This document shows positions 52,860 to 61,574 of a stretch of 64,000 bases of DNA, piece by piece. The notes below the pieces were generated by a model, which was not told the origin of the DNA, searched no databases, and saw only the letters and a list, made by a program, of their open reading frames with translations. Source of the DNA: Shinella sp. (GTDB taxonomy: Bacteria; Pseudomonadota; Alphaproteobacteria; Rhizobiales; Rhizobiaceae); NCBI GenBank assembly GCA_003248775.1, contig QFQX01000005.1, forward strand, positions 97,417-161,416, written 5' to 3'. Position 1 is the first letter of the stretch. Every line of letters starts with the position of its first letter. Made by a program: the position numbers and the translations under genes.

Positions 52860-53134
52860 CAATCGTCTCCGTCGGCACCGACCTGAGCGCCGGTTTCAGG
52901 GTTGAAGATCACCTCGACCTTCTTGCCATCCTTGATGCCGTAGACTTCATAGCAGCCCTTCTCGACCTTGACCTGGCGGACGTCGTAACCGAGTTCGGTG
53001 GCCTTGGCCTTCAATGCGTCCTTGGTCATCCACTTGTCCTGCGGAACGGAGCCGCACTTGCCAGCGTCCTCGGCATGGGCGATCCCGCCCAAAGCGGCGA
53101 CTGCGAAAAGGGTGGCGACGAGGGTCTTCTTCAT
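52859..53134 (-). CDS. Small periplasmic PepSY-domain protein
   Basis: The 91-residue protein has a signal peptide (KKTLVATLFAVAALGGIAHA), two cysteines, and a PepSY domain with KAKATELGYDVRQVKVEKGCY and KKVEVIFNPETGAQV. PepSY proteins may modulate peptidases or redox partners. Coupled to the cytochrome b561 gene, it may tune that protein. It is divergent from a second PepSY gene in a two-component operon. Confidence 0.85.
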   Translation of the reverse strand: MKKTLVATLFAVAALGGIAHAEDAGKCGSVPQDKWMTKDALKAKATELGYDVRQVKVEKGCYEVYGIKDGKKVEVIFNPETGAQVGADGDD

Positions 53135-53217
53135 TGGAAACTATCCTTCAATGAACCGGCCGGGCACCATTGCTCCGAACCGTTGGCGGCAACCTAGTCG
53201 AGGCGGGCTGAGCGATA

Positions 53218-53247
53218 GCTGACGAAGAATGTCAGCGAAATTTCAGC
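53218..53247. promoter_or_regulatory. Putative response-regulator binding sites between PepSY operons
   Basis: GCTGAC (53218-53223) and GTCAGC (53231-53236) form an inverted repeat. TCAGC recurs at 53232 and 53243 as a direct repeat with 11-bp spacing, typical of OmpR-family binding. The site lies 23 bp before the pepSY-regulator-kinase operon and about 85 bp upstream of the other PepSY gene, so it can serve both. Confidence 0.5.
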
Positions 53248-53269
53248 TTGACGGTGATATTGAGATCCA

Positions 53270-53638
53270 ATGAAGGTCACGCGTGGGTCAGGCTCGGGAT
53301 GGTTGGTGAAAACGGTAGCAGCATGCCTGCTGCTGCCGGGGCTTGTCCTTGGCCATGCCGGCAGCCTCCGCTCCGACGAAGACCACTTCCATGCCGACAC
53401 CGATGACGACCGGGATCGCATCCGCGAAGGCGTCGAGAAAGGTGAGATCAAGTCGCTGGCGGACTTGCGCCGCATTGTTCTCGACCGGGTAAGCGGCAAG
53501 ATCGTCTCGACCGAAATCGACCGCAAAGACAAGCGCCTCATCTACGAATTCCGTGTCCTCAGCGCCGAAGGACGGCTGATAGAGGTGGAAGTCGATGCCG
53601 CCTCCGGCCTCATACGCGAGATCGAGAACCAAGAATGA
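53270..53638 (+). CDS. Periplasmic PepSY-domain protein heading a two-component operon
   Basis: The 122-residue protein has a signal peptide (WLVKTVAACLLLPGLVLGHA), an acidic His/Asp stretch (DEDHFHADTDDDRDR) that could bind metal, and a PepSY domain (KIVSTEIDRKDKRLIYEFRV, EVDAASGLIREIE). It overlaps the response-regulator gene by 4 bases. It may act as an accessory sensor or be regulated by the kinase. Confidence 0.83.
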   Translation: MKVTRGSGSGWLVKTVAACLLLPGLVLGHAGSLRSDEDHFHADTDDDRDRIREGVEKGEIKSLADLRRIVLDRVSGKIVSTEIDRKDKRLIYEFRVLSAEGRLIEVEVDAASGLIREIENQE

Positions 53639-54300
53639 GGATCCTTCTGATCGAAGACGACATGCGGATCGCCCGCGACGTAGTCTCCAATCTGGAGCGG
53701 GCGGGCTTCGTGGTCCTGCATGAGAAGGACGGCGAAGCAGGCTGGTTCTCCGGCGATACCGAGGATTTCGCCGCCATCGTGCTCGATCTAGGCCTGCCGG
53801 GAATGGACGGGCTGTCGGTTCTGAAACGCTGGCGCGGCTCCGGCCGCATGACGCCGGTGCTGATCCTGACCGCACGCGGCAACTGGCAGGAGCGCGTGGA
53901 AGGCATCGACGCCGGCGCCGACGATTATCTCACCAAGCCTTTCCAGATGGCTGAGCTGCTGGCGAGACTGCGCGCCATCATTCGCCGCAGCGCTGGGCAG
54001 GCCAACCCTGTCATAACCATCGGAGGCCTCTCCATCGACACCCGCACGAAGGCCGTCATGCTTGACGGCCTGCCGGTCGATCTCACGCCGCTGGAATACC
54101 GCTGTCTTGCCTTCCTCGCCCACAATCGGGAGCGCAACGTTTCCCAGATGGAATTGACGGAACAGCTCTACGCCCAGGATTTCGAGCGCGACAGCAACTC
54201 CGTCGAAGTGCTCGTCGGACGCCTGCGCCGCAAGCTCGGCAAGGAGGTCATCACCACCCGGCGCGGCTATGGCTACCGGATCGGCGGAAACGACGGATGA
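53635..54300 (+). CDS. OmpR-family response regulator
   Basis: The 221-residue protein has a receiver with the acidic pair in LLIEDDMRIARDV, the phospho-Asp in AIVLDLGLPGMDGL, and the Lys in LTKPFQMAELLARLRA. A winged-helix effector follows, with NSVEVLVGRLRRKLGKEVITTRRGYGYRI. It is of the PhoP/QseB group. It overlaps both neighbours by 4 bases, so the three genes are translated together. Confidence 0.94.
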   Translation: MRILLIEDDMRIARDVVSNLERAGFVVLHEKDGEAGWFSGDTEDFAAIVLDLGLPGMDGLSVLKRWRGSGRMTPVLILTARGNWQERVEGIDAGADDYLTKPFQMAELLARLRAIIRRSAGQANPVITIGGLSIDTRTKAVMLDGLPVDLTPLEYRCLAFLAHNRERNVSQMELTEQLYAQDFERDSNSVEVLVGRLRRKLGKEVITTRRGYGYRIGGNDG

Positions 54301-55643
54301 TGCAGTCGATCCGCAGCCGTTTCCTGCTGGTATCGCTGGTCAGCGTCGCGCTAGCGCTGGTCATGGCAAGCGTCGTGCTCGTCTCGCTGTTCACCCGCAA
54401 TCTGGAAACCCGGATCGATGACGAACTGACCGGCCATGTCGACAATATCGCAGGCGCACTGCGCTTTGCCGCGGATGGCACCCTGCAACTGCCGGAACGG
54501 CCTGTCGATCGCCGGTTCGAGGAACCTTACGGCGGCCTTTACTGGCAGGTGGAAGACGATGCCAGAAAGAGTGAGCTGCGCTCCGCATCCCTCTGGGATT
54601 ATTCACTTCCCCTGCCCGAGGACGAACAGGAGACAGGCGCGATCCACCGCTATCGATTGCCGGGACCGGAGGGCTCCAGCCTGATCGTGCAGGAACGCAA
54701 GATCGTCTTCGCTGCGCCCGACGGACGCCGTGCAATCCGTGTTGCAGCGGCCATTGATGGATCGGTCGTCGCGGATGCGCGCCGCGCCTTCGCCTTCGAC
54801 ATCATTCCCTACATGGTGGCGCTCGCTGTCTTCCTGATCGCGGCCTCGCTGGCGCAGCTTACTTACGGCCTGAGACCGATCTCCTCGGTCAGCGAAGGCC
54901 TCGACCGCATCCGGGAACGCAGGGCGGAAAGGCTGACCGGCTCCTTCCCGCGGGAACTGCGCGGGGTCGTCGCCGCCGTCAATCAATTGCTCGACGCCCA
55001 GTCACGCCTGATCGACAAGGCAAGGGCGCGCGCCGCCGATCTCGCCCACGGCCTGAAGACGCCACTGACCGTGCTGTCGAACGACGCCGCAACACTGAGG
55101 GAACGCGGCGACACGGAAATGGCCGACGAACTCTCCCACCTCGCGGGCGTGATGAAAACTCACGTAGAGCATGAACTGACCCGTAGCCGCATCGCGGCCA
55201 GCGCCGACCTGCGCAAGTCCGACGCCGACCTCGCCACCTCGCTCGGCATCATCGTGCGGACCTTGAAGCGCACTCCGCGCGGCGAGGAACTGACTTGGAA
55301 CATCGAGGTCCCCACGGGCATCGAGGTCGGCGTCGATCCGCTCGACCTGCAGGAAATGCTCGGCAACATCCTCGACAACGCGGTCAAATGGGGCCGTTCC
55401 ACCATCCGCGTCGAGGCGAAGAGGCGGGACGGACGGCCAGTCCTTGCCATTGAGGACGATGGTCCCGGCGCCGATCCCGCCGGACTGCGCACGATCATGC
55501 AACGTGGCACGCGACTCGATCTGACAACGCCCGGAACAGGCATAGGGCTCGCCATCGTCCGTGACATAGCAGATGTCTATGGTCTCGAGATCGAGGCCGA
55601 AAACGTTGCAGCAGGCGGCTTCCGCGTCACCATCCGCTTCTGA
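54297..55643 (+). CDS. Membrane sensor histidine kinase
   Basis: The 448-residue kinase has two membrane segments (near residues 9-30 and 165-185) around a periplasmic domain of about 135 residues. The phospho-His lies in ARAADLAHGLKTPLTVLSND, and ATP-binding boxes are GNILDNAVKWGRS, EDDGPGADP and GTGIGLAIVRDIADVYG. It is the PhoQ-like group. It overlaps the response-regulator gene by 4 bases and ends the operon. The signal is unknown; metal or envelope stress are candidates, given the His/Asp-rich PepSY neighbour. Confidence 0.93.
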   Translation: MMQSIRSRFLLVSLVSVALALVMASVVLVSLFTRNLETRIDDELTGHVDNIAGALRFAADGTLQLPERPVDRRFEEPYGGLYWQVEDDARKSELRSASLWDYSLPLPEDEQETGAIHRYRLPGPEGSSLIVQERKIVFAAPDGRRAIRVAAAIDGSVVADARRAFAFDIIPYMVALAVFLIAASLAQLTYGLRPISSVSEGLDRIRERRAERLTGSFPRELRGVVAAVNQLLDAQSRLIDKARARAADLAHGLKTPLTVLSNDAATLRERGDTEMADELSHLAGVMKTHVEHELTRSRIAASADLRKSDADLATSLGIIVRTLKRTPRGEELTWNIEVPTGIEVGVDPLDLQEMLGNILDNAVKWGRSTIRVEAKRRDGRPVLAIEDDGPGADPAGLRTIMQRGTRLDLTTPGTGIGLAIVRDIADVYGLEIEAENVAAGGFRVTIRF

Positions 55644-55871
55644 CGGCTTCGCTGCATTGCAAAACATTTCTTGACTTTCAGCATGGAAAGGCCCATTTGC
55701 AGAAACAGCTTTCACCTTCCGGCCGCCGCGTGAGCGTGCCCAGCGACAACTGAGACGCGAAGAAGGCAAGGCGCAGGATATGATACGGCCGCACGAGCGG
55801 CGCATGCGCTGGAAAGATTTTCCAACTTACAAGTTCCCATTTCACGCGGGGTTCTTGACGCTACGAACAGG

Positions 55872-55894
55872 CTGCATCGCAGAGCGCGATGCAG
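55872..55894 (+). promoter_or_regulatory. Stem-loop in the DEAD-box helicase leader
   Basis: CTGCATCGC (55872-55880) pairs perfectly with GCGATGCAG (55886-55894), a 9-bp stem with a 5-base loop, 36 bases before the start codon. There is no U-tract, so it is not a terminator. RNA helicase genes often regulate themselves through leader structure. Confidence 0.5.
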
Positions 55895-55930
55895 TTCGAT
55901 GGCTCGTGGCGCCCCCGAAAGGTACAGACA

Positions 55931-57331
55931 TTGACCACTTTTCATGACCTCGGCCTGTCGCACAAGATCGTCTCGACACTCTCGGCCATTGGTTTCGAAA
56001 CCGCTACGCCGATCCAGGAACAGGCGATCCCGCTGGTAATGCAGGGTCGCGACCTCGTCGGCCTCGCCCAGACCGGCACCGGCAAGACGGCCGCCTTCGG
56101 CCTGCCGATCATCGAGATGCTGATGACGAACGGCGACCGGCCGAAGCCGCGCTCGTCGCGCGTGCTGATCCTCGCCCCGACCCGCGAACTGGTGAACCAG
56201 ATCGGCGAAAACCTGCGCAGCTTCGTGCGCAAGACCCCGCTCAAGATCATCCAGGTCGTTGGCGGCGCTTCGATCAACAAGCAGCAGTTCCAGCTTGAAC
56301 GCGGCACCGACATTCTCGTCGCCACCCCCGGCCGTCTGCTCGACCTGATCGAGCGCGAAGCCGTAACGCTGCGCGACATCACCCATCTGGTGCTCGACGA
56401 AGCCGACCAGATGCTCGACCTCGGTTTCATCCATGACCTGCGCAAGATCTCGCGCATGGTGCCGAAGAACCGCCAGACGCTGCTCTTCTCGGCAACCATG
56501 CCGAAGACCATCGCCGACCTCGCCGCCAGCTTCCTGACCGATCCGGTCAAGGTCGAAGTCGCTCCTCCCGGCAAGGCTGCCGACAAGGTCGAGCAGTACG
56601 TGCATTTCGTCAACGGTCAGAACCACAAGACCGAAATGCTGAAGAAGATCCTGGCGGACAATCCGGACGGCCGATCCATCGTCTTCCTGCGTACCAAGCA
56701 CGGCGCGGAAAAGCTGATGAAGCACCTCGACGTCACCGGCTTCTCGGTCGCCTCGATCCACGGCAACAAGAGCCAGGGCCAGCGCGAACGCGCCCTCAAG
56801 GGCTTCCGTGACGGCGCATTCCGCACCCTGATCGCCACCGACGTCGCCGCCCGCGGCATCGACATCCCGGCCGTCAGCCACGTCTTCAACTACGACCTGC
56901 CCGAAGTTCCGGACGCTTACGTGCACCGCATCGGCCGCACGGCCCGCGCCGGCCGTGACGGCATCGCCATCGCCTTCTGCGGTCCGGATGAAGGTCGCCT
57001 GCTGCGCGACATCGAGCGCCTGATGGGCATCGATATCCCGGTCGCAAGCGGCGAAGCTCCGGCAAACCTCAACCGCCCTGCCCGCCCGCAGCGTCGTGGC
57101 GGCGGCGGTGGCGCTGGTGGCGGCAACAACCGCAACCATCAGGGCCAGGGCCGTGGCAAGCATGAAGGCGAAGCCCGTTCGGCGGGTGGCGAAGGACGCC
57201 CCGCCCAGAAGCAGGGCCATCGCAAGGGCAATGGCGGCGGACGCCCCGGCGGCCCGTCCAATGCGGGCCATGGCAAGCCGGGCGGCTCCCGCCCCGCAAA
57301 CCAGCAGCGCAATCGCCGCCGCGAAGCCTGA
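55931..57331 (+). CDS. DEAD-box ATP-dependent RNA helicase (RhlE type)
   Basis: The 466-residue helicase has all standard motifs: TPIQEQAIP (Q motif), AQTGTGKTAAF (I), APTRELVNQ (Ia), LVLDEADQML (II, DEAD), LLFSATMP (III), TDVAARGIDIP and HRIGRTARAG (VI). A Gly/Arg/Asn-rich tail of about 75 residues follows, typical of RhlE proteins that bind RNA. The start is probably TTG at 55931 with GAAAGG 8 bases upstream; a start at 55889 overlaps the leader hairpin. It likely helps ribosome assembly or RNA decay in the cold. Confidence 0.93.
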   Translation: MTTFHDLGLSHKIVSTLSAIGFETATPIQEQAIPLVMQGRDLVGLAQTGTGKTAAFGLPIIEMLMTNGDRPKPRSSRVLILAPTRELVNQIGENLRSFVRKTPLKIIQVVGGASINKQQFQLERGTDILVATPGRLLDLIEREAVTLRDITHLVLDEADQMLDLGFIHDLRKISRMVPKNRQTLLFSATMPKTIADLAASFLTDPVKVEVAPPGKAADKVEQYVHFVNGQNHKTEMLKKILADNPDGRSIVFLRTKHGAEKLMKHLDVTGFSVASIHGNKSQGQRERALKGFRDGAFRTLIATDVAARGIDIPAVSHVFNYDLPEVPDAYVHRIGRTARAGRDGIAIAFCGPDEGRLLRDIERLMGIDIPVASGEAPANLNRPARPQRRGGGGGAGGGNNRNHQGQGRGKHEGEARSAGGEGRPAQKQGHRKGNGGGRPGGPSNAGHGKPGGSRPANQQRNRRREA

Positions 57332-57367
57332 GCAGACCTTTGCGCTTCCAGATGACGACAAGACCAG

Positions 57368-57398
57368 AGGCGCGGTTCAGACCGCGCCTTTTTCTTTT
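57368..57398 (+). terminator. Rho-independent terminator of the DEAD-box gene
   Basis: A 9-bp stem AGGCGCGGT/ACCGCGCCT with loop TCAG (57368-57390) is followed by TTTTTCTTTT. Confidence 0.9.
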
Positions 57399-57517
57399 GG
57401 ACAGCAACTGCCCACATCGCAGCCCCTCACATCGCTCGATTGCACCATCCGGCCGTGATAATCACAGCTTCACACTCGAAGAGCGGCGATTCTGCCCGAC
57501 CCGTGACGAGGACCTGC

Positions 57518-57916
57518 ATGTTGAGATTGCTTATCGCCGTCATGACGACCCTGATTCTGGTAGCGCCAGCAGCCGCAAAGTCGAAGCTCGACATACTGAC
57601 CCTCTTCGACCAGTTCATGATTTCAAAGGCGGTCGCATCGAAATGCGCACGCGCCGACGAAGAGAAGCGAGCGAAGTTTCTCCTGAACATGGAAAGGGTG
57701 AAGTTCTCGGCAACGCAGAGGTTGAAACGAATGTATCCGAAAGCCACCGATGAGACGATCTCCAAGGGTTCGGAGCAGCGGCAGGCCGAACTCGATAACG
57801 GGGTTTCGGAAATCATCGCCAAAAAGGGCTGCGATAGCCCTCAAATCAGGGAAGCGCTCAGGCGCTTCGACATGCAGGCTGACATGGACTTGGCCGCGCC
57901 GACCAAGGACCAGTAG
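57518..57916 (+). CDS. Small exported protein, unknown function
   Basis: The 132-residue protein has a signal peptide (MLRLLIAVMTTLILVAPAAA) and a helical, charged mature part with two cysteines (SKCARADEEKR and KKGCDSPQIRE) that could form one disulfide. The ATG at 57518 has GAGGA upstream. It is convergent with the EamA gene, 12 bp apart. No family is recognised. Confidence 0.7.
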   Translation: MLRLLIAVMTTLILVAPAAAKSKLDILTLFDQFMISKAVASKCARADEEKRAKFLLNMERVKFSATQRLKRMYPKATDETISKGSEQRQAELDNGVSEIIAKKGCDSPQIREALRRFDMQADMDLAAPTKDQ

Positions 57917-57928
57917 TTCTCAACACCG

Positions 57929-58813
57929 TCATCCCCGCGTCCGGTCCACCTTTCGGTTTGTAAGATAGACGCCGAGAACGGCAATCACCGTGCCGACGAT
58001 CATCGGCAGCGACAGTCGCTCCCCAAAGACTATGGCCGCTTCGATAGCGGCAAGCGGCGGCACGAGATAAATCAGCGATGCGGCCTTCGAAACATCGCCG
58101 CGCCGGATGAGATAAAGCAGCAACGCGATCGCGCCCATGGAAATGCCGACGACCGACCAGGCGAGCGTGGCGAACAGGCCGAAACCCCAGACGACCCGCA
58201 GGTTTTCCAGCATCAACGCCGCAGGCAAGGTGACGATCAGCGCGCCGACATATTGCAGGGCCGCGACCGCTCTGAGATCGCCATCCTTCAGGAATCGCTT
58301 CTGATAGAGAGTTCCGGCAGTGACGCAGGCCATGCCCAGCACGTTGACGACAACAGCATAGACCGGGATCGCCCCTGCATCGACCGTCAGCAGGTTCGGC
58401 ACGACCGCGATGGCAATCCCGACAAAGCCGAGAAGCAATCCCAGCCGCTGCGCCATGCCCAGCCTTTCCCCGATCAGCACGGCGGCGGCAATGCCGGTCA
58501 TCAACGGCTGGAGGCCGGCAATGATTCCCGAGAGCGATGCGGGTACGCCCTGCCCGATAGCCCACCACAGCATGCCGAGATAGAGGCCATGCAGGAACAT
58601 GCCGGAAACGATGGCATGAAAGATTGCCATGCGCCCCTTCGGCCAACTGACGCCGGTCACGCGACAGACGAGATAGAACAGGACCGCAGCCACCGCATAA
58701 CGCAGGGCAAGAAAGGTCAACGGATCGGCAAACAGCGTGGCATACTTGGCGGCGACCCAGCCGGTCGACCAGAGAAGCACGAAAATAGCCGGAGCAAGGC
58801 GATCGAGCGTCAT
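57929..58813 (-). CDS. EamA-family (DMT superfamily) transporter
   Basis: The 294-residue protein has ten membrane segments in two EamA repeats, with LLWSTGWVAAKYATLFADPL at the start and a second repeat containing SKAASLIYLVPPLAAIEAAI. These carriers usually export amino acids or other metabolites. It stands alone, with 387 bp upstream before the next gene. Confidence 0.88.
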   Translation of the reverse strand: MTLDRLAPAIFVLLWSTGWVAAKYATLFADPLTFLALRYAVAAVLFYLVCRVTGVSWPKGRMAIFHAIVSGMFLHGLYLGMLWWAIGQGVPASLSGIIAGLQPLMTGIAAAVLIGERLGMAQRLGLLLGFVGIAIAVVPNLLTVDAGAIPVYAVVVNVLGMACVTAGTLYQKRFLKDGDLRAVAALQYVGALIVTLPAALMLENLRVVWGFGLFATLAWSVVGISMGAIALLLYLIRRGDVSKAASLIYLVPPLAAIEAAIVFGERLSLPMIVGTVIAVLGVYLTNRKVDRTRG

Positions 58814-59200
58814 GAAGCGTTTTCCTGAAGGACGCCCTGCCCAGAAAGTTTCAAGGGCATGCGGTGCTGTCGCTTAGCGCGCAATACCAGAACGCGTCAA
58901 AAGAGTTTTCCTGCGGGCGATGATGAATTTTGCTGACGCTTGGCGCCGCGAAAAAAATTTCGCCGGCACAACCGCCTAAATATTAAGCAATTCCAGCGCG
59001 GGCTTTCGAATACCCATTCAACTTTCATCAGCAACGATGGCAAAGCTGAACTGACAGGCGGCTTAAATCACAGAATTTGATGTAAATATAGGCTTTTGCC
59101 GTTTTTTCACACTGCGGAAATTCTTCCCGTCAGGCCATGCGCGCTTCTTGCATTGCCGGTAGCGTTGTATTCAAATGGCAAAAAAATGGGGATGGCGCCG
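58814..59200. other. AT-rich divergent promoter region before the ATP-grasp gene
   Basis: This 387-bp gap separates the EamA and ATP-grasp starts and is clearly AT-richer than its surroundings, notably 58940-59100. No gene with acceptable codon use is seen. It probably holds promoters for both sides, but I cannot assign -35/-10 boxes with confidence. Confidence 0.5.
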
Positions 59201-60610
59201 TTGGCATTTGATGAAATGATTAATGCGGACAGCAGTCCGCGAGCACCCTACCGGAACTACCATGAGTGGTACTCCCATCAGGACCCCGCCCGATTGATCA
59301 CCAAGTCGCGGGACGCAGAAAACATCTTCCGCAAGACCGGCATCACCTTCGCAGTCTACGGCCACGAAGACTCCTCCGAAAAGCTCATCCCCTTCGACAT
59401 CATCCCGCGCGTCATCTCCGGCAGTGAGTGGCGTCGACTGGCCCAGGGCATCGAGCAGCGCGTTCTGGCGCTCAACGCCTTTCTCGACGACATCTACCAC
59501 AAGCAGGAAATCATCAAGGCGGGCCGCATTCCCCGCGAACTGATCGAAAAGAACGAGGCTTTCCTGCCCGAGATGATCGGCTTCCGTCCGCCGGGCGGCG
59601 TCTATACCCACATTGTCGGCACCGACATCGTGCGCACCGGCGAAGACCAGTTCTACGTGCTGGAGGACAATGCCCGCACGCCGTCGGGCGTCAGCTACAT
59701 GCTGGAAAACCGCGAAACCATGATGCAGATGTTCCCGGAGCTTTTCCAGCTCAACAAGGTACAGCGCGTCGAGGACTATCCCTATCTCCTGCGCCAGTCG
59801 CTTGCTTCGCTGGCGCCTCCCGGTTGCAAAGGCAAGCCGCGCGTCGCGGTGCTGACCCCCGGCATCTACAATTCCGCCTATTACGAGCATTCCTTCCTCG
59901 CCGACATGATGGGGGTGGAGCTGGTCGAAGGCTCGGATCTCCGCGTCATCGACGGCAAGGTGAAGATGCGGACCACCCGCGGCTACGAGGCAATCGACGT
60001 GCTGTACCGCCGTGTCGACGATGACTTCCTCGATCCGCTGACCTTCCGCCCGGACAGCTGTCTCGGCGTGCCCGGCATCATGGACGTCTATCGCGCCGGC
60101 AACATCACCATCGCCAACGCCCCGGGCACCGGCATTTCCGACGACAAGGCGATCTATTCCTACATGCCCGAGATCGTCGAGTTCTATACCGGCCGCAAGG
60201 CGCTTCTCGAAAACGTGCCGACCTGGCGCTGCTCCGAAGCAGACAGCCTGAAATACGTGCTGGAGCATCTGGAGGAGCTGGTCGTCAAGGAAGTCCACGG
60301 CTCAGGCGGCTATGGCATGCTGGTCGGCCCGACCGCCTCGAAGAAGGAACGCGCGGCCTTCGCCGAGAAGCTGAAAAGCCGGCCGAACAACTACATCGCC
60401 CAGCCGACGCTTTCGCTTTCGACGGTTCCGATCCTGGTCAACAAGGGCATTGCCCCTCGCCATGTCGACCTTCGTCCCTATGTCCTTGTATCCGACAAGG
60501 TGCAGATCATCCCCGGCGGATTGACCCGCGTGGCCCTCAAACAGGGTTCGCTCGTCGTCAACTCCTCCCAGGGAGGCGGCACCAAGGACACCTGGGTACT
60601 GGAGGATTGA
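59201..60610 (+). CDS. Circularly permuted ATP-grasp amidoligase-type protein
   Basis: The protein of about 469 residues belongs to the circularly permuted ATP-grasp family (DUF404/DUF407). Characteristic stretches are FDEMINADSSPRAPYRNYHE, LNAFLDDIYHKQEIIKAGRI, FYVLEDNARTPSGVSYMLEN and VKEVHGSGGYGMLVGPTAS. Such proteins are predicted to form amide or peptide bonds with ATP. The start may be TTG 59201 (GGGGA upstream), ATG 59192 or ATG 59186. It is first in a tight three-gene unit with an alpha-E protein and a transglutaminase. Confidence 0.88.
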   Translation: MAFDEMINADSSPRAPYRNYHEWYSHQDPARLITKSRDAENIFRKTGITFAVYGHEDSSEKLIPFDIIPRVISGSEWRRLAQGIEQRVLALNAFLDDIYHKQEIIKAGRIPRELIEKNEAFLPEMIGFRPPGGVYTHIVGTDIVRTGEDQFYVLEDNARTPSGVSYMLENRETMMQMFPELFQLNKVQRVEDYPYLLRQSLASLAPPGCKGKPRVAVLTPGIYNSAYYEHSFLADMMGVELVEGSDLRVIDGKVKMRTTRGYEAIDVLYRRVDDDFLDPLTFRPDSCLGVPGIMDVYRAGNITIANAPGTGISDDKAIYSYMPEIVEFYTGRKALLENVPTWRCSEADSLKYVLEHLEELVVKEVHGSGGYGMLVGPTASKKERAAFAEKLKSRPNNYIAQPTLSLSTVPILVNKGIAPRHVDLRPYVLVSDKVQIIPGGLTRVALKQGSLVVNSSQGGGTKDTWVLED

Positions 60611-60613
60611 GCC

Positions 60614-61555
60614 ATGCTGGGCAGAACCGCAAACGGACTTTACTGGATGTTCCGCTACATCGAGCGGGCCGAAAACATCGCCCGCCTCGTGGACGCCGGC
60701 CTCAGGATGTCGCTGACCCGCACCGGAGCCTCGGAGGAAGACTGGGGCGCCGTGCTTCTCAGCGCCGATGTACGCGAGGGATATGACGCGGCCCACTCGA
60801 AGCTGACCAGCGCCGATGCGATCGACTATCTGCTGCGCGATCACGCCAATCCATCGAGCGTGATGTCATGCATCGATTCCGGCCGCAACAACGCCCGCAT
60901 GGTGCGCACGGCGTTGACTCGCGAAACGTGGGAGGCGACCAACGAATGTTGGATCGAGCTGAAGCAGATCCTGGGACGCAGGCTGAAATCGGCAGACCTG
61001 CCCGAAGTGATCGACACGGTGAAGCGCCGCGCCGGCCTCATCCGCGGCGCTTTCCATGGATCGATGCTGCGCAACGAGATCTACAATTTCGCCCGCATCG
61101 GCACCTTCATCGAGCGGGCCGACAATACCAGCCGCATCCTCGACGTGAAGTATTACGTGCTGCTGCCGGCCGTGACCCAGGTCGGCTCCTCGCTCGACAA
61201 CATGCAGTGGGAATCGATCCTGCGCTCCGTCTCGGCCCACCGTTCCTATCGCTGGGTCTATGACGGCGAATACCGCGCGGCCAATATTGCCGACTTCCTG
61301 ATCCTCAACGGTCAGATGCCGCGCTCGCTCGCCTATTCCTACGAGAAGATCGTCAGCAACCTCGGTTATCTCGCCAAGGAATACGGACAGCGGCTGCCGG
61401 CCCACGATACCGCCGATTCCGTGCGCGCTACTCTCAGTTCCTGCAATGTCAGCGCCATCATGGATCAGGGACTGCACGAATTCCTCGACAATTTCATCTC
61501 CCGGAACAACCAGCTGGGCAGCGAGATTACCGAGGGTTACCGCTTCTACAGCTGA
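60614..61555 (+). CDS. Alpha-E domain protein (DUF403)
   Basis: The 313-residue all-helical protein has the alpha-E signatures MLGRTANGLYWMFRYIERAE, NNARMVRTALTRETWEATNE and GTFIERADNTSRILDVKYYV. It is found almost only beside permuted ATP-grasp proteins and transglutaminases and is thought to be part of the same peptide-modifying system. It starts 3 bases after the ATP-grasp stop. Confidence 0.92.
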   Translation: MLGRTANGLYWMFRYIERAENIARLVDAGLRMSLTRTGASEEDWGAVLLSADVREGYDAAHSKLTSADAIDYLLRDHANPSSVMSCIDSGRNNARMVRTALTRETWEATNECWIELKQILGRRLKSADLPEVIDTVKRRAGLIRGAFHGSMLRNEIYNFARIGTFIERADNTSRILDVKYYVLLPAVTQVGSSLDNMQWESILRSVSAHRSYRWVYDGEYRAANIADFLILNGQMPRSLAYSYEKIVSNLGYLAKEYGQRLPAHDTADSVRATLSSCNVSAIMDQGLHEFLDNFISRNNQLGSEITEGYRFYS

Positions 61556-61574
61556 CGGCAGGCAGGACACCATC

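Noticed and set aside
57060..57330. Gly/Arg/Asn-rich region as a separate repeat or second gene
   Set aside because: It is in frame with the helicase and is the usual RNA-binding tail of RhlE-type proteins.
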